Shown: one piece after another, positions 1 to 8,337 of the stretch
How the letters are laid out: the number at the start of each line of letters is the position of its first letter
Numbering within the stretch: position 1 is the first letter of the stretch
From: Bacillus manliponensis
Lineage (GTDB): Bacteria; Bacillota; Bacilli; Bacillales; Bacillaceae_G
Direction: 5' to 3'
Assembly (NCBI RefSeq): GCF_000712595.1
Contig: NZ_JOTN01000005.1
Location: 217,402-281,401 of the forward strand
DNA: 64,000 nucleotides
The notes under the pieces: model-generated
The model's input: only the letters and a program-made list of their open reading frames with translations
Database searches by the model: none
What the model was told of the DNA's origin: nothing
Translations under genes and position numbers: made by a program

Positions 1-27
1 ACTTTTTAGGCCAGTTTTGATCAACAT

Positions 28-65
28 AAAAAGCGGGAGCCTCACATGAGGCTCCCGCTTTTATA
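28..65. terminator. Bidirectional hairpin terminator
   Basis: A GC-rich inverted repeat with 16-nt arms (29-44 and 47-62) is flanked by A-runs on the left and T-runs on the right. It can terminate the small minus-strand gene at 96-188 and anything entering from the left edge of the window. Confidence 0.85.
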
Positions 66-95
66 GTTTTTCGTTTGCCTACAGTTGATGATCAG

Positions 96-188
96 TTAGC
101 AAAAACAAGCAGCACCAACGATCACTAAGAGGATAAATAATACGACAAGTAAGGCAAACCCATTGTTACATCCAAACCCATAGCCCAT
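96..188 (-). CDS. YjcZ-family sporulation peptide, 30 aa
   Basis: A 30-residue protein starts MGYGFGCNNGFALLVV and continues as one hydrophobic helix ending in AACFC. The Gly/Tyr/Cys-rich start followed by a single membrane-spanning segment is the signature of the YjcZ family of tiny Bacillus proteins linked to sporulation. The start is fixed by a strong AAGGAGG site six bases upstream on the minus strand. It stands alone with its own terminator at 28-65. The molecular role is not known; the family call rests on sequence pattern. Confidence 0.85.
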   Translation of the reverse strand: MGYGFGCNNGFALLVVLFILLVIVGAACFC

Positions 189-336
189 TTCTTTTTCCTC
201 CTTTTTCTAGTTTCATAATACACTATGCAACTCGGACATCATTTGATAAGGGTATATATCATGAGTGGAGAATTTTTGTATGCGCATGCTGAAAATGGGA
301 AATCTATAATGATAAAGTAAAACTTTAATTATTGGG

Positions 337-1512
337 ATGTTTTTCGCCTTCAGTGATGATAAGACAATAAGTAACGAGATAAAATTAGATGTAGAAGTGG
401 AGAGAATGCAGGTGAGGGAATATACAATCTCACAAGTGCGATATGGGAATTTTCAGTTATATGTAGATGGGCATGAACTGTACGAGCAGTTATTCCATGA
501 TATAAGACAAGCAAAGCAATTTGTTTATATTCACTTTTACATTGTAAGGAAAGATGAGATAAGTCGGCAGTTTTTACAGTTGTTACAAGAGAAAGCCTTA
601 GAAGGGGTAACGGTAAAGTTATCAATAGATCGCCTTGGCGGATATAAAGTGAAGAAAAAATTTATTCAAGAACTAAAGAAGCATGGTGTGCAATTTACGT
701 TCAGTAATACACCGCAGTTAAAGAACTTTTTCAAGACATTACATCATCGTAATCATCGCCGCATTGCAGTCATTGATGGGAAACTATGTTATATTGGCGG
801 ATTTAATATCGGGAAGGAATATTTAGGGAAAGATTCACATCTTGGTGTGTGGCGTGATTATCAAATGCGTATTGAAGGTGATGGAGCAGAAGATATGGAG
901 GAGCAATTTGTGAAAGATTGGTATGCAGATACGAATGAAAAGCTCTCCTTACATCACATTTTTGTAGAAAAAGGAGCATCTGCTTATCGATACATATTTA
1001 CGGATGGGGTTGGTTTATGGGAGCAATATGATCAATTGTTTGCACAGGCGAAGCAGTCGATTGTAATTGCTACTCCGTATTTTATTCCAAGCAAAGAAAT
1101 GATGAACCGGATACAATTTGCAGTGCAAAAGGGAATACAGGTGAAAATTCTGATTCCCAAAAAAAGTGATGTCCTCCTTTTCAAGCAAGCAGCTTATCCG
1201 TATTTACAGCAACTACTTGAGTTTGGTGCGGAAATATATCGGTATGAAGGTGGTTTCTTTCATGGAAAAGTAATGCTCATTGATAATGATATTGTGATAA
1301 CGGGGACGACCAATTTTGATAATCGGAGCTTTTACTTAAATGCAGAATCAAATTGCTTTATTTATGATAAGCAAGTTGTACGTGATGTGCAGGAGAAGCT
1401 ACAAGAAGACTTTGAAAAAGCAATAAAGCTTTCCGCACAAGATTTTGTAAACATTAGTAAATGGGATTGGGTTATAGCAAGAATTGCAAACGTTATTTCT
1501 TTCTATTTGTAA
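337..1512 (+). CDS. cls: Phospholipase D superfamily protein, cardiolipin synthase type
   Basis: The protein has two PLD half-sites, as in enzymes that condense two phosphatidylglycerols into cardiolipin. The second (near residue 310) is a canonical HGKVMLID followed by GTTNFDNRSF. The first (near residue 147) reads HRRIAVID, so the usual HxK lysine is arginine. IGGFNIGKEY follows it, as expected. At 391 aa it is near the size of the YwjE-like members, but the start shown lacks the usual N-terminal membrane helices. No good ribosome site precedes 337; ATG 406 is an alternative start. A TATAAT at 305-310 could be the -10. Activity of the Arg variant is unproven. Confidence 0.8.
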   Translation: MFFAFSDDKTISNEIKLDVEVERMQVREYTISQVRYGNFQLYVDGHELYEQLFHDIRQAKQFVYIHFYIVRKDEISRQFLQLLQEKALEGVTVKLSIDRLGGYKVKKKFIQELKKHGVQFTFSNTPQLKNFFKTLHHRNHRRIAVIDGKLCYIGGFNIGKEYLGKDSHLGVWRDYQMRIEGDGAEDMEEQFVKDWYADTNEKLSLHHIFVEKGASAYRYIFTDGVGLWEQYDQLFAQAKQSIVIATPYFIPSKEMMNRIQFAVQKGIQVKILIPKKSDVLLFKQAAYPYLQQLLEFGAEIYRYEGGFFHGKVMLIDNDIVITGTTNFDNRSFYLNAESNCFIYDKQVVRDVQEKLQEDFEKAIKLSAQDFVNISKWDWVIARIANVISFYL

Positions 1513-1541
1513 ACATATACATAAAGAAAGGAGGAGGATTT

Positions 1542-1991
1542 ATGAAGTGTATGGAAGAACTAATGAATTATAGTTATGAGATTATTCATGTGATTGGTGA
1601 ATATATGAAAGAAATAGAAGAACAACAATTAAAGGAAATATTTCAAGAACATTTGCCGTATTTACTGCAAGCGTATAATGAACAAGTGAATTTTCAAGAA
1701 GGCGAGAATATACAACAAGTTGTTTCTGAATATCATATTGTTTCAGAATTTCCAAAAGCAGATAGATGTAGAAATGGGGATATAGAAATCGCTTTTGCTT
1801 ATATTTCATATTTGAAGCGACTGGCTCTTGTGTATGCACAAGTCGCGGTAGAAGTCGCAAACCCAGAGTTTCGCTCTTTTTTAGAAAAGGGATTTTTGAA
1901 AATGAACAACTATGCATATCATGTATGGAAATACGCTGTGAAAAAAGAATATCGAATAGATTACATTCAAAATGATGAGAGGTATGCGTAA
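1542..1991 (+). CDS. Small helical protein, possibly spore-coat CotF-like
   Basis: A 149-aa, almost entirely alpha-helical and acidic protein without signal peptide or membrane segments. The open frame extends upstream to 1461, but a strong AAAGGAGGAGG site sets the start at ATG 1542, 30 bases after the phospholipase gene stops. The tight spacing suggests co-transcription. Helix lengths and the MNYSYEIIHVIGEYMKEI start resemble ferritin-like four-helix bundles of the CotF type, but no diagnostic metal ligands are obvious. Treat the function as unknown. Confidence 0.7.
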   Translation: MKCMEELMNYSYEIIHVIGEYMKEIEEQQLKEIFQEHLPYLLQAYNEQVNFQEGENIQQVVSEYHIVSEFPKADRCRNGDIEIAFAYISYLKRLALVYAQVAVEVANPEFRSFLEKGFLKMNNYAYHVWKYAVKKEYRIDYIQNDERYA

Positions 1992-2057
1992 GTAATGAGA
2001 CGCATACCTTTTTATATTTTAGTTATTAATTTACTTTAAATTTACAAATTTCTAATA

Positions 2058-2086
2058 TTGACTTAAAAAAAGAGAGCTATTATAAA
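2058..2086 (+). promoter_or_regulatory. Sigma-A type promoter
   Basis: TTGACT at 2058-2063, a 17-base spacer and TATAAA at 2081-2086 form a near-consensus vegetative promoter. It points at the small lipoprotein gene starting at 2122. Confidence 0.65.
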
Positions 2087-2121
2087 CATGTACATATTCT
2101 ATCAAAAAGGAGGATAAGCAA

Positions 2122-2295
2122 ATGAATAAATGGTTTAAATCTTTAGCTGTTATTGGACTTGCGAGCTCTTTGTTTATGGTAGGTTGTGGAAATGGTGAGG
2201 AAGAGCAAAAAGAAGAGGATACAATGCAACAAGAGGACACAGAAACAAACGATGAAGTAAAAGACGATAAGTCTTCTGAATCTGAAGAAAAATAA
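2122..2295 (+). CDS. Small acidic lipoprotein, 57 aa
   Basis: A short gene with an AAAAGGAGG site, a clear promoter (2058-2086) and its own terminator (2313-2345), so it is very probably real. Residues 1-21 form a lipoprotein signal (MNKWFKSLAVIGLASSLF, then MVGC lipobox). The mature part of about 36 residues is almost only Glu, Asp, Gln, Lys, Thr and Ser and is likely disordered. It would be anchored on the outer face of the membrane. No function can be assigned. Confidence 0.75.
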   Translation: MNKWFKSLAVIGLASSLFMVGCGNGEEEQKEEDTMQQEDTETNDEVKDDKSSESEEK

Positions 2296-2312
2296 TTGTA
2301 TAGATGTCATAT

Positions 2313-2345
2313 AAAAAACTTCCCTGTTATTAGGGAAGTTTTTTT
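2313..2345. terminator. Bidirectional terminator
   Basis: ACTTCCCT and AGGGAAGT arms flanked by A- and T-runs lie between the convergent lipoprotein gene (ends 2295) and DUF456 gene (ends 2350). It serves both. Confidence 0.85.
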
Positions 2346-2349
2346 ATAA

Positions 2350-2832
2350 TTAAAACATGATATAACATACAAAAATAATAATCATAATGATTTGTACAAT
2401 TGCTTTTGCGACTGTACTACTTAAAAAGCCGATAACAGTGGCTAATCCAATCATAAACGCTTCTTTTACATTCTTCTTTTGCATAAGCTCTGTAGCAAAT
2501 ACAGAAAGGAATGGAATAATAATAAGTCCGAACGGAGGGAAGAAGAAGGATCCGATAATAATGGAGACCATTCCAATCCGTTCGCCCCATTTTGTACTGC
2601 CATACTTTTTCAAGAAATAACTGTTCGCAATAAAATCAGCGATGAAGATTAATGCTGTAAATAAAATTTGCATAATCCAAAAGAAGGTTGTTAATTCTCC
2701 ATCGTTAATTCCAAAGTGATAAATTAGAAATCCTCCCCATAAACCGAGTATTCCAGGAATGACCGGGAATATAAAAGCAAGAAAGGATACGAGGAAGCAA
2801 GCGATAATACAAATTGTTAATAAAGTTGTCAC
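2350..2832 (-). CDS. DUF456 membrane protein (YqgC-like)
   Basis: A 160-aa protein with about four to five hydrophobic segments, including the family hallmark FPVIPGILGLWGGFLIY near the N terminus and a glycine-rich GFLSSTVAKAI near the end. The longest frame begins at 2856, but an AAAGGAG site lies inside those extra codons and points to GTG at 2832-2830, which I take as the start. DUF456 proteins are integral membrane proteins of unknown function. Confidence 0.85.
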   Translation of the reverse strand: MTTLLTICIIACFLVSFLAFIFPVIPGILGLWGGFLIYHFGINDGELTTFFWIMQILFTALIFIADFIANSYFLKKYGSTKWGERIGMVSIIIGSFFFPPFGLIIIPFLSVFATELMQKKNVKEAFMIGLATVIGFLSSTVAKAIVQIIMIIIFVCYIMF

Positions 2833-2949
2833 AATATAGCTCCTTTTACTATTCAATTTCTTCTATTATATAAATAGATTCTCTATCTTTATGATAAATG
2901 CATACGAAAATATTTGTCAAAGGGGAATCGATAATAGTAGCTTTCTTGC

Positions 2950-3849
2950 TCAACTATTTGTGGATTCTGTTTCCGATTGTAAACTTTTATAGTGAGTACT
3001 TGTTGTGATAATAGTCTGCAGAACTGTGAAAAACATATAAGACAGATATAAAAATAACAATCCTATTGCAAGGAATGTAGGAGATGCTACACTGTATTGA
3101 ACGATGAATTGTAATAAACCATCTACGTGAAAAATACATTCCATATAAAAAAAGGAAATGGTTATGTAAGCAAATAGAAAATTACGGTTTGCAAGAGAAT
3201 ATGTGTATAGCGTACTTAATAAAAATAAGAAGTTGTTTATATGTTCTTTCTCCTTTTTATACAAAAAGGGGAGCCATTGTTTCATTGCTTGAATGATAAG
3301 GACAGTACATGTACTAATAACAATGATGAAGGAAGAGAAAAAAGGAAGTTTTACATGTGTTGCCAATGATATACACATTAATATAATGACGCATTGTATA
3401 ATAACGGTAGTAAGTGAATCAGGAAGCCAACATAATAACGTTGTGATATGCTTTTGCCTCGTCTTTGATAGTTGTAAAAACAACTTCCCGATGAGGAGGC
3501 TAATTGCTAGACCGAGTAAAATTGTGAGGAAAAATCGAAACATAGATAGAATATATAAGTACCATATGAAAGAGACTCCCAAAGGTGTCTTGTTTTCTGC
3601 ATAAGTAGTTGTATTGTCATTTGATGTTTGTGTAGTGAGTAAAATGTTTTCGGTAGTCCAATCTACTTTCATGATAGAGATATGATTTATATTCCGTAAA
3701 TCATTTACCATGTTCATTAAGCTGTTCCAATAAGATAGTTCATTATCTCGTAACACAGAAGGTAGGGGGCTCAATATACAAATGATAATCAAAGTAATAA
3801 AAAAACGACGCACATGAAAATAGGATATTAACTGCATAATAATCACCAC
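2950..3849 (-). CDS. Integral membrane protein, possibly peptide ABC-permease-like
   Basis: The 299-aa protein has one N-terminal helix (about 16-32), a polar external loop of about 65 residues, then five to six helices. This is the topology of OppB/DppB-type permeases. Residues about 215-260 (LFLLSTLYTYSLANRNFLFA) sit where the cytoplasmic ATPase-contact loop would be, but the permease signature is weak, and no partner permease, ATPase or binding protein is next to it. GTG 3849 and ATG 3837 are both possible starts, with poor ribosome sites. Function open. Confidence 0.5.
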   Translation of the reverse strand: MVIIMQLISYFHVRRFFITLIIICILSPLPSVLRDNELSYWNSLMNMVNDLRNINHISIMKVDWTTENILLTTQTSNDNTTTYAENKTPLGVSFIWYLYILSMFRFFLTILLGLAISLLIGKLFLQLSKTRQKHITTLLCWLPDSLTTVIIQCVIILMCISLATHVKLPFFSSFIIVISTCTVLIIQAMKQWLPFLYKKEKEHINNFLFLLSTLYTYSLANRNFLFAYITISFFYMECIFHVDGLLQFIVQYSVASPTFLAIGLLFLYLSYMFFTVLQTIITTSTHYKSLQSETESTNS

Positions 3850-4128
3850 ATTTTTAAAAATTCAGAAAATTTATTTTAATTGTAACCGCTTGGTTAAAAA
3901 GTTACAATCTTTTTTGGAATGATATTTGTGCAGCGATAAGAAAAAGAATAGTATTTTCTAAAAATTTTTTATAAAAAATATGTTTTTATTTTTTGACTAG
4001 TGTGTTACTATATGTGTGAGAAGAACATAAGAAGTCAGACAAGATCTACTCCATAGCATATTAATTTGTTTGGTTTGAATATTCAGAAAAATCAAAAATA
4101 ATTATATCAAGGAATTAAGTAGAATTTT

Positions 4129-4244
4129 AGAGGGGAAATTATGGAGAAGAAAAGCATCTAGTCATATCATAAGCAGAGAGGAGGAATGCATAACAGCTTT
4201 TCAATAAATATAGAGAGAAAAGAGTTATGCGAAATGAAGTATGA
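4129..4244 (+). promoter_or_regulatory. brnQ leader with two tiny ORFs
   Basis: The 391-base gap 3850-4240 has no gene-sized ORF and no T-box AGGGTGG element. It holds a six-codon ORF at 4141-4161 (MEKKSI, last sense codon Ile) with a well placed AGAGGGG site, and a five-codon ORF at 4227-4244 (MRNEV, last sense codon Val). The stop of the second overlaps the brnQ start as ATGA. A role in translational coupling or branched-chain amino-acid attenuation is inference only; chance is a real possibility. Confidence 0.3.
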
Positions 4245-5578
4245 AAGGAAAACTTAGTACAGGAGATACGTTAGCAATTGGATTAATGCTTTTTGCACTA
4301 TTTTTAGGAGCAGGGAATTTAATCTTTCCACCAATATTAGGGCAACAAGCTGGTGAAAATGTATGGATGGCCACAATTGGATTTTTAGTAACAGGGGTTG
4401 GTTTACCGTTATTAGCAGTAAGTGCTGTGGCAACTGTAGATGGCGACTTGAAAGCGCTATCATCTAGAGTGCACCCGATATTTGGTTTTATATTCCCACT
4501 TATCAGCTATTTAGCAATTGGTCCGTTTTTTGCGATACCACGTACCGGTGCAGTTTCATTTGAAATGGGAATGAAACCATTTGTACCAGAGGCAATCGCG
4601 ACGGAATGGTATGTGTTATTACCGTATACAGTTGTATTCTTTGCAGTTACGTTATATTTATCTTTAAACCCATCACAATTAATTGATTGGTTTGGAAAAA
4701 TCATTACACCAGCTCTTGCAATTATTGTAGCGGTTATTGTTGGAAAAGCATTAATCGATCCAATTGGTGCACCAGCTGAACCGTTTGAAGCGTATAAAGA
4801 AAATGCTTTCTTTAGTGGATTTATTCAAGGGTATTCTACTATGGATGCACTAAGTGCCCTTGTATTTGGAATTGTTGTTGTACAAGTTATTCGTTCGAAA
4901 GGGATTAAAGAAAGTGGACAAGTTGCGAGGGTCACTATTATTTCAGGAGTTATTGCAGCAATTGGATTAACACTTATTTATTTCGCCCTTGCTTATCTTG
5001 GGTCTACAAGCTCATCACTTGGCGTTTCTGATAACGGTGGTTTAATTTTAACAAATGTTGTGAATGAGCTGTTTGGAACAACGGGTAAAATACTCCTTGC
5101 ATTTGTTATTACATTTGCATGTTTAACAACTTCAGTAGGATTAACATCAGCATGTGGTGGATTCTTCACGAAATTATTTCCACAGCTATCCTACAAAGCT
5201 GTTGTCATTATTGTTTCTGTATTTAGTTTAGTTGTAGCGAACTTAGGTTTAACACAACTTATTGAAATTACATTGCCGGTATTAATTATCATTTATCCAG
5301 TAGCCATTGTTCTTGTTGTATTATCGTATGCGCATTCCTTTATTGGGCAACGAAATACTGTATATATTGGAGCGATTTCTGGAGCGTTTATTATCAGTTT
5401 ATTAAATGGGTTAGAAAGTGTAGGAATGAATTTTGGGCCTGTATCAGAAGCGTTGCAATTCCTTCCATTATATAAACAGGGAATTGGCTGGTTAGTTCCA
5501 TCAATTATTGGTGGGGTACTTGGATTCTTTTTCTACAAGCCAAAAGCAAGTCAACAAGTGCAAAAGAAAGGTGCATAA
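4241..5578 (+). CDS. brnQ: Branched-chain amino acid transporter BrnQ
   Basis: A 445-aa LIVCS-family carrier that takes up leucine, isoleucine and valine with a cation. It has twelve predicted helices and the family motifs FALFLGAGNLIFPP near the N terminus, GPFFAIPRTGAVSFE around residue 95-108, and LTSACGGFFTKLFP near residue 305. Length is typical. It is a single gene closed by a terminator at 5598-5634. No strong ribosome site precedes ATG 4241; instead a five-codon ORF overlaps the start, suggesting translational coupling. Confidence 0.95.
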   Translation: MKGKLSTGDTLAIGLMLFALFLGAGNLIFPPILGQQAGENVWMATIGFLVTGVGLPLLAVSAVATVDGDLKALSSRVHPIFGFIFPLISYLAIGPFFAIPRTGAVSFEMGMKPFVPEAIATEWYVLLPYTVVFFAVTLYLSLNPSQLIDWFGKIITPALAIIVAVIVGKALIDPIGAPAEPFEAYKENAFFSGFIQGYSTMDALSALVFGIVVVQVIRSKGIKESGQVARVTIISGVIAAIGLTLIYFALAYLGSTSSSLGVSDNGGLILTNVVNELFGTTGKILLAFVITFACLTTSVGLTSACGGFFTKLFPQLSYKAVVIIVSVFSLVVANLGLTQLIEITLPVLIIIYPVAIVLVVLSYAHSFIGQRNTVYIGAISGAFIISLLNGLESVGMNFGPVSEALQFLPLYKQGIGWLVPSIIGGVLGFFFYKPKASQQVQKKGA

Positions 5579-5597
5579 ACCTTTTATATATTGTTAG

Positions 5598-5634
5598 CAA
5601 GAGAGGATACTGTATAGTATCCTCTTGTTTTTTA
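5598..5634 (+). terminator. Terminator of brnQ
   Basis: A hairpin (CAAGAG...GGATACT / AGTATCC...CTCTTG) is followed by TTTTTTT, 20 bases after the brnQ stop. Confidence 0.85.
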
Positions 5635-5698
5635 TATAGCGAAGTGCAAAGGGAATTATCATTTTATGTCTAATTATATTGGTGTGGAGGTGTTATAA

Positions 5699-6028
5699 AT
5701 GGCGACTTTTGAAGATTTTTTAAAACTAGATATTAGAATTGGTACAATTCGGCATGCAGAACCACTTGAAAAAGCAAAAATACCAGCAATTAAGCTAGAA
5801 ATTGACTTTGGAGAGTTAGGTGTAAAGCAATCTAGTGCACAAATTACGAAGCGTTATACACCAGAAGTGCTTATTGGGAAACAAGTTGTAGCAATTGTGA
5901 ATTTCCCGCCAAAACGTGTTGCTGGTTTTAAGTCAGAAGTACTTGTTCTTGGAGGTGTGCCAGAAGAAGGAGATGTAATATTACTTCAGCCTAATATAGA
6001 AGTTGCGAATGGTACATTAATTCGTTAA
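5699..6028 (+). CDS. csaA: CsaA-type tRNA-binding domain protein / export chaperone
   Basis: A 109-aa, single-domain OB-fold protein equivalent to the tRNA-binding region of methionyl- and phenylalanyl-tRNA synthetases. FLKLDIRIGTIRHAEP opens the fold, and KQSSAQITKRYTPE plus VAIVNFPPKRVAGFKSEVL are the family motifs. B. subtilis CsaA is a dimeric chaperone associated with Sec export. Length and full-domain coverage match CsaA. A GTGGAGG site precedes the start. The DinB-like gene follows after 16 bases, so the two are probably co-transcribed. Confidence 0.95.
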   Translation: MATFEDFLKLDIRIGTIRHAEPLEKAKIPAIKLEIDFGELGVKQSSAQITKRYTPEVLIGKQVVAIVNFPPKRVAGFKSEVLVLGGVPEEGDVILLQPNIEVANGTLIR

Positions 6029-6044
6029 TAAAGGAGATAAACAA

Positions 6045-6584
6045 ATGAATGTTGCAAAAGCATACTTACAATGTGCACTGGAAAATTTAGAAGAAGTCCG
6101 AAAGCAAGGAGATAAAACGCTTGCACAAGTATCCTACGAACAAATGTGTTGGGCGCCTAATGAGGAAACAAATAGCATTGCAATTATTGTGAAACATTTA
6201 CGAGGTAATATGCGTTCAAGGTGGACAGATTTTTTAATAGCGGATGGAGAGAAAGATGATCGTAATAGAGACGAAGAATTTGAAGGTAGCTACTCTTCAA
6301 AAGAAGAAGTATTAAAAGCGTGGGATGAAGGGTGGGAATTTGTATTTTTAGCTGTAAGGGCATTAACCGCTGATGATATTGGAAAAAGGGTGTATATTCG
6401 TGGTGAAGCACATACAGTTATGCAAGCAATTGAGCGGCAAGTTTCTCATTATGCATCTCATATTGGACAGATGATTTATATTGGTAAAATGCTAAATGAT
6501 AAAGGTTGGAATTGCTTAAGTATTCCGCGTGGACAATCAGAAACTTTTTTTAAAAGTAACGTTCAATCTTCCAATAGGAAATAA
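6045..6584 (+). CDS. DinB-like (DUF1572) protein
   Basis: A 179-aa four-helix-bundle protein. IAIIVKHLRGNMRSRWTDFL and ERQVSHYASHIGQMIYIGK give the spaced histidines that form the metal site of the DinB/YfiT superfamily. AAAGGAGAT lies eight bases before the start and the gene follows csaA closely. DUF1572 members are common in Bacillus and have no established substrate; metal-dependent thiol transfer is known only for relatives. The last 35 bases overlap the convergent gene that ends at 6550. Confidence 0.85.
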   Translation: MNVAKAYLQCALENLEEVRKQGDKTLAQVSYEQMCWAPNEETNSIAIIVKHLRGNMRSRWTDFLIADGEKDDRNRDEEFEGSYSSKEEVLKAWDEGWEFVFLAVRALTADDIGKRVYIRGEAHTVMQAIERQVSHYASHIGQMIYIGKMLNDKGWNCLSIPRGQSETFFKSNVQSSNRK

Positions 6585-6861
6585 GACGATATAGAAAAGG
6601 AAAGAAGAAGATGCTCCATATAATAGAAGGTTCTGTTATGAGTAAAATGATACCGATGCAGAATGTATAACATGTGAATAGTGTGCCAAACAATGTATTG
6701 ATAGGAAAAATGTTTGAAAAAGGATATTTGAACTTTAGTAATTGTTTTTCAAAACAATAGCCATGAAAAACACGTAAATCTAGAAATAATGCAGTTGTAA
6801 CAAGATTACGTTTTTCTTCAATATATTTTTTGCAAAAGTAACATTTTAAGTGTCGTTTCAT
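6550..6861 (-). CDS. Small membrane protein with N-terminal CxxC motif
   Basis: A 103-aa protein. CYFCKKYIEEKRN at residues 7-19 and HGYCFEK near residue 34 could together make a small zinc or thiol site. Two hydrophobic segments follow (about 57-76 and 80-95). Its 3' end overlaps the convergent DUF1572 gene by 35 bases. It lies 12 bases downstream of the 96-aa membrane protein (6874-7164), so the two probably form a small operon. No family recognised. Confidence 0.6.
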   Translation of the reverse strand: MKRHLKCYFCKKYIEEKRNLVTTALFLDLRVFHGYCFEKQLLKFKYPFSNIFPINTLFGTLFTCYTFCIGIILLITEPSIIWSIFFFPFLYRLISYWKIERYF

Positions 6862-6873
6862 AAAATCACCTTG

Positions 6874-7164
6874 TTATATGTATGTTTTTGAAAAGCTCTT
6901 TTGTAGTAAAAGGTATAATATGTATATACCGATGTAAGTGCTGGTTATAAGAAAAAAAGGATTTAATAAAATTTTATGGATGGTCGTCATAAATACCTTG
7001 TCCTGTATGAGTACATCGTATACAGTAAATGCGACAATGGTACTAAGTCCATACATAGAAAGATAAGCGCATATGTTTAAAATAAAGCGAAATGTTTTAT
7101 GCATAGAAAATAAGAAAAAGATGTAAGACAATAAAATCGGGAGTATAGCAATTATCAATTTCAA
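6874..7164 (-). CDS. Small three-helix membrane protein
   Basis: A 96-aa hydrophobic protein with three to four membrane segments. The start is TTG at 7164-7162, supported by GAGGTGA eight bases upstream. It is the first gene of a likely two-gene minus-strand unit with the CxxC membrane protein. No motif or relative is recognised; function unknown. Confidence 0.6.
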   Translation of the reverse strand: MKLIIAILPILLSYIFFLFSMHKTFRFILNICAYLSMYGLSTIVAFTVYDVLIQDKVFMTTIHKILLNPFFLITSTYIGIYILYLLLQKSFSKTYI

Positions 7165-7271
7165 ATTGTGTCACCTCATTGACAATATAGCCTAAAGTTT
7201 CTTAGTCTATTCTTGTCAGTTCGTATATTCGCCGAAGAAATTGAAAGGCTTATTCGGAAAGAAAGATGGTT

Positions 7272-7300
7272 AAACGTGGGCATTAGTGCTCACGTTTTTT
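7272..7300 (+). terminator. Orphan terminator-like hairpin in the 7165-7574 gap
   Basis: AAACGTG...CACGTTTTTT forms a hairpin with a T-run. No clear gene ends just before it. The 410-base gap also has TTGACA at 7179-7184, with only a poor -10 near 7203. A short transcript of about 90 nt from there to this terminator is conceivable but weakly supported. Nothing else is seen in the gap. Confidence 0.5.
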
Positions 7301-7574
7301 CGTCGAAATTTATTCTGGTGTCTTTCTTATTAAAGACAGGAATTGACAGTCGTTTTAGAGAATTTGTATTTCATGGAGAATATTTAGAAGAAAAATAAAA
7401 CCCCTGTTGCAGCAAATATTCACTATGTAACGAAAAAGAAGCGGTTTAGTGGAATGTATGAATGGACAAGATGGTATGGTGTATAGCAATAAAATTCATA
7501 GTCATATTGTTTTCTGATTGTAGATGGTATGGGACGGGAATACATGACCAAACTTTTCAGATAAGAGGTACAAT

Positions 7575-8312
7575 ATGAAAAAAAGATGGATAGTATGTAG
7601 CTTAATTATTATGATAGCACTCATGGCTGTTATAGGGACGAAGTATGTACAACGGAACAAAAAGAGTAAGGAAGTGAATAGTGGGGTAGTTTTTCCGGCA
7701 GAAATGGAGACAATCGCAAACAAAGAAGGAGATGTGGCGGTTGTAAATAATCCGAATTCTACTCTTGTGCTCGTCAATAAAAAAAGAAGCCTACCAGACG
7801 CTTATAAACCGAAAGATTTAGTCATTCCAAATGTTCGCTTCTCTTACAAAGGGTATGATGAAAAAAAGAAAATGCGAAAAGAAGCTGCTGCGGCTTTAGA
7901 AGAAATGTTTCAACAAGCAGAAAAGGATCGTATTTTTTTATTTGCGGTATCTGGTTTTCGCTCATTTCATCGTCAAAAGGCATTACACACGATGTATACA
8001 CATCAAGATGGGCAGGCGCAAACAGCAATGTCTAGTGCGGTTCCAGGGACAAGTGAACATCAAACGGGACTTGCGATGGATATAACGTCACAGTCGGCAA
8101 AGTTTCAGTTAGATGATTCGTTTGGAAATACGAAAGAAGGAAAGTGGCTTGCTCAAAATGCGCATAAGTTTGGGTTTATTATCCGATATGAAGAAGAGAA
8201 AAAACATGTAACAGGTTACACATATGAGCCGTGGCATGTTCGTTACGTTGGAAATCCACATGCTACGTATTTATATGAAAATCAGCTCACATTAGAAGAA
8301 GTTGTGAAATGA
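7575..8312 (+). CDS. VanY-type D-alanyl-D-alanine carboxypeptidase (M15B)
   Basis: A 245-aa membrane-anchored peptidase that trims the terminal D-Ala of peptidoglycan stem peptides outside the cell. An uncleaved signal anchor spans about residues 5-21. The zinc site is visible as SEHQTGLAMD (His162, Asp169) and EPWHVRY (catalytic Glu218, His221). GFRSFHRQ near residue 122 is the substrate-site loop. AAGAGGT precedes the start. Similar in size to YodJ-like enzymes; no Van resistance genes are nearby, so housekeeping wall trimming is likely. Confidence 0.9.
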   Translation: MKKRWIVCSLIIMIALMAVIGTKYVQRNKKSKEVNSGVVFPAEMETIANKEGDVAVVNNPNSTLVLVNKKRSLPDAYKPKDLVIPNVRFSYKGYDEKKKMRKEAAAALEEMFQQAEKDRIFLFAVSGFRSFHRQKALHTMYTHQDGQAQTAMSSAVPGTSEHQTGLAMDITSQSAKFQLDDSFGNTKEGKWLAQNAHKFGFIIRYEEEKKHVTGYTYEPWHVRYVGNPHATYLYENQLTLEEVVK

Positions 8313-8337
8313 ACATAGTAGAGAGGGGAAATGAAGG

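Noticed and set aside
3850-4240. T-box or other known riboswitch upstream of brnQ
   Set aside because: No AGGGTGG-type T-box sequence, specifier-loop pattern or terminator/antiterminator pair is visible; only the tiny ORFs stand out.
7164-7192. Shared upstream sequence of the genes starting at 7164 and 63625 (TCAATGAGGTGACA plus GGCTATATT)
   Set aside because: Most of the match is the ribosome binding site; the flanking match is short and the order of spacing differs, so common origin is not supported.
7213-7398. Open frame of 61 codons in the gap before the VanY gene
   Set aside because: It has no ribosome site and runs straight through a terminator-type hairpin at 7272-7300, so it is unlikely to be coding.
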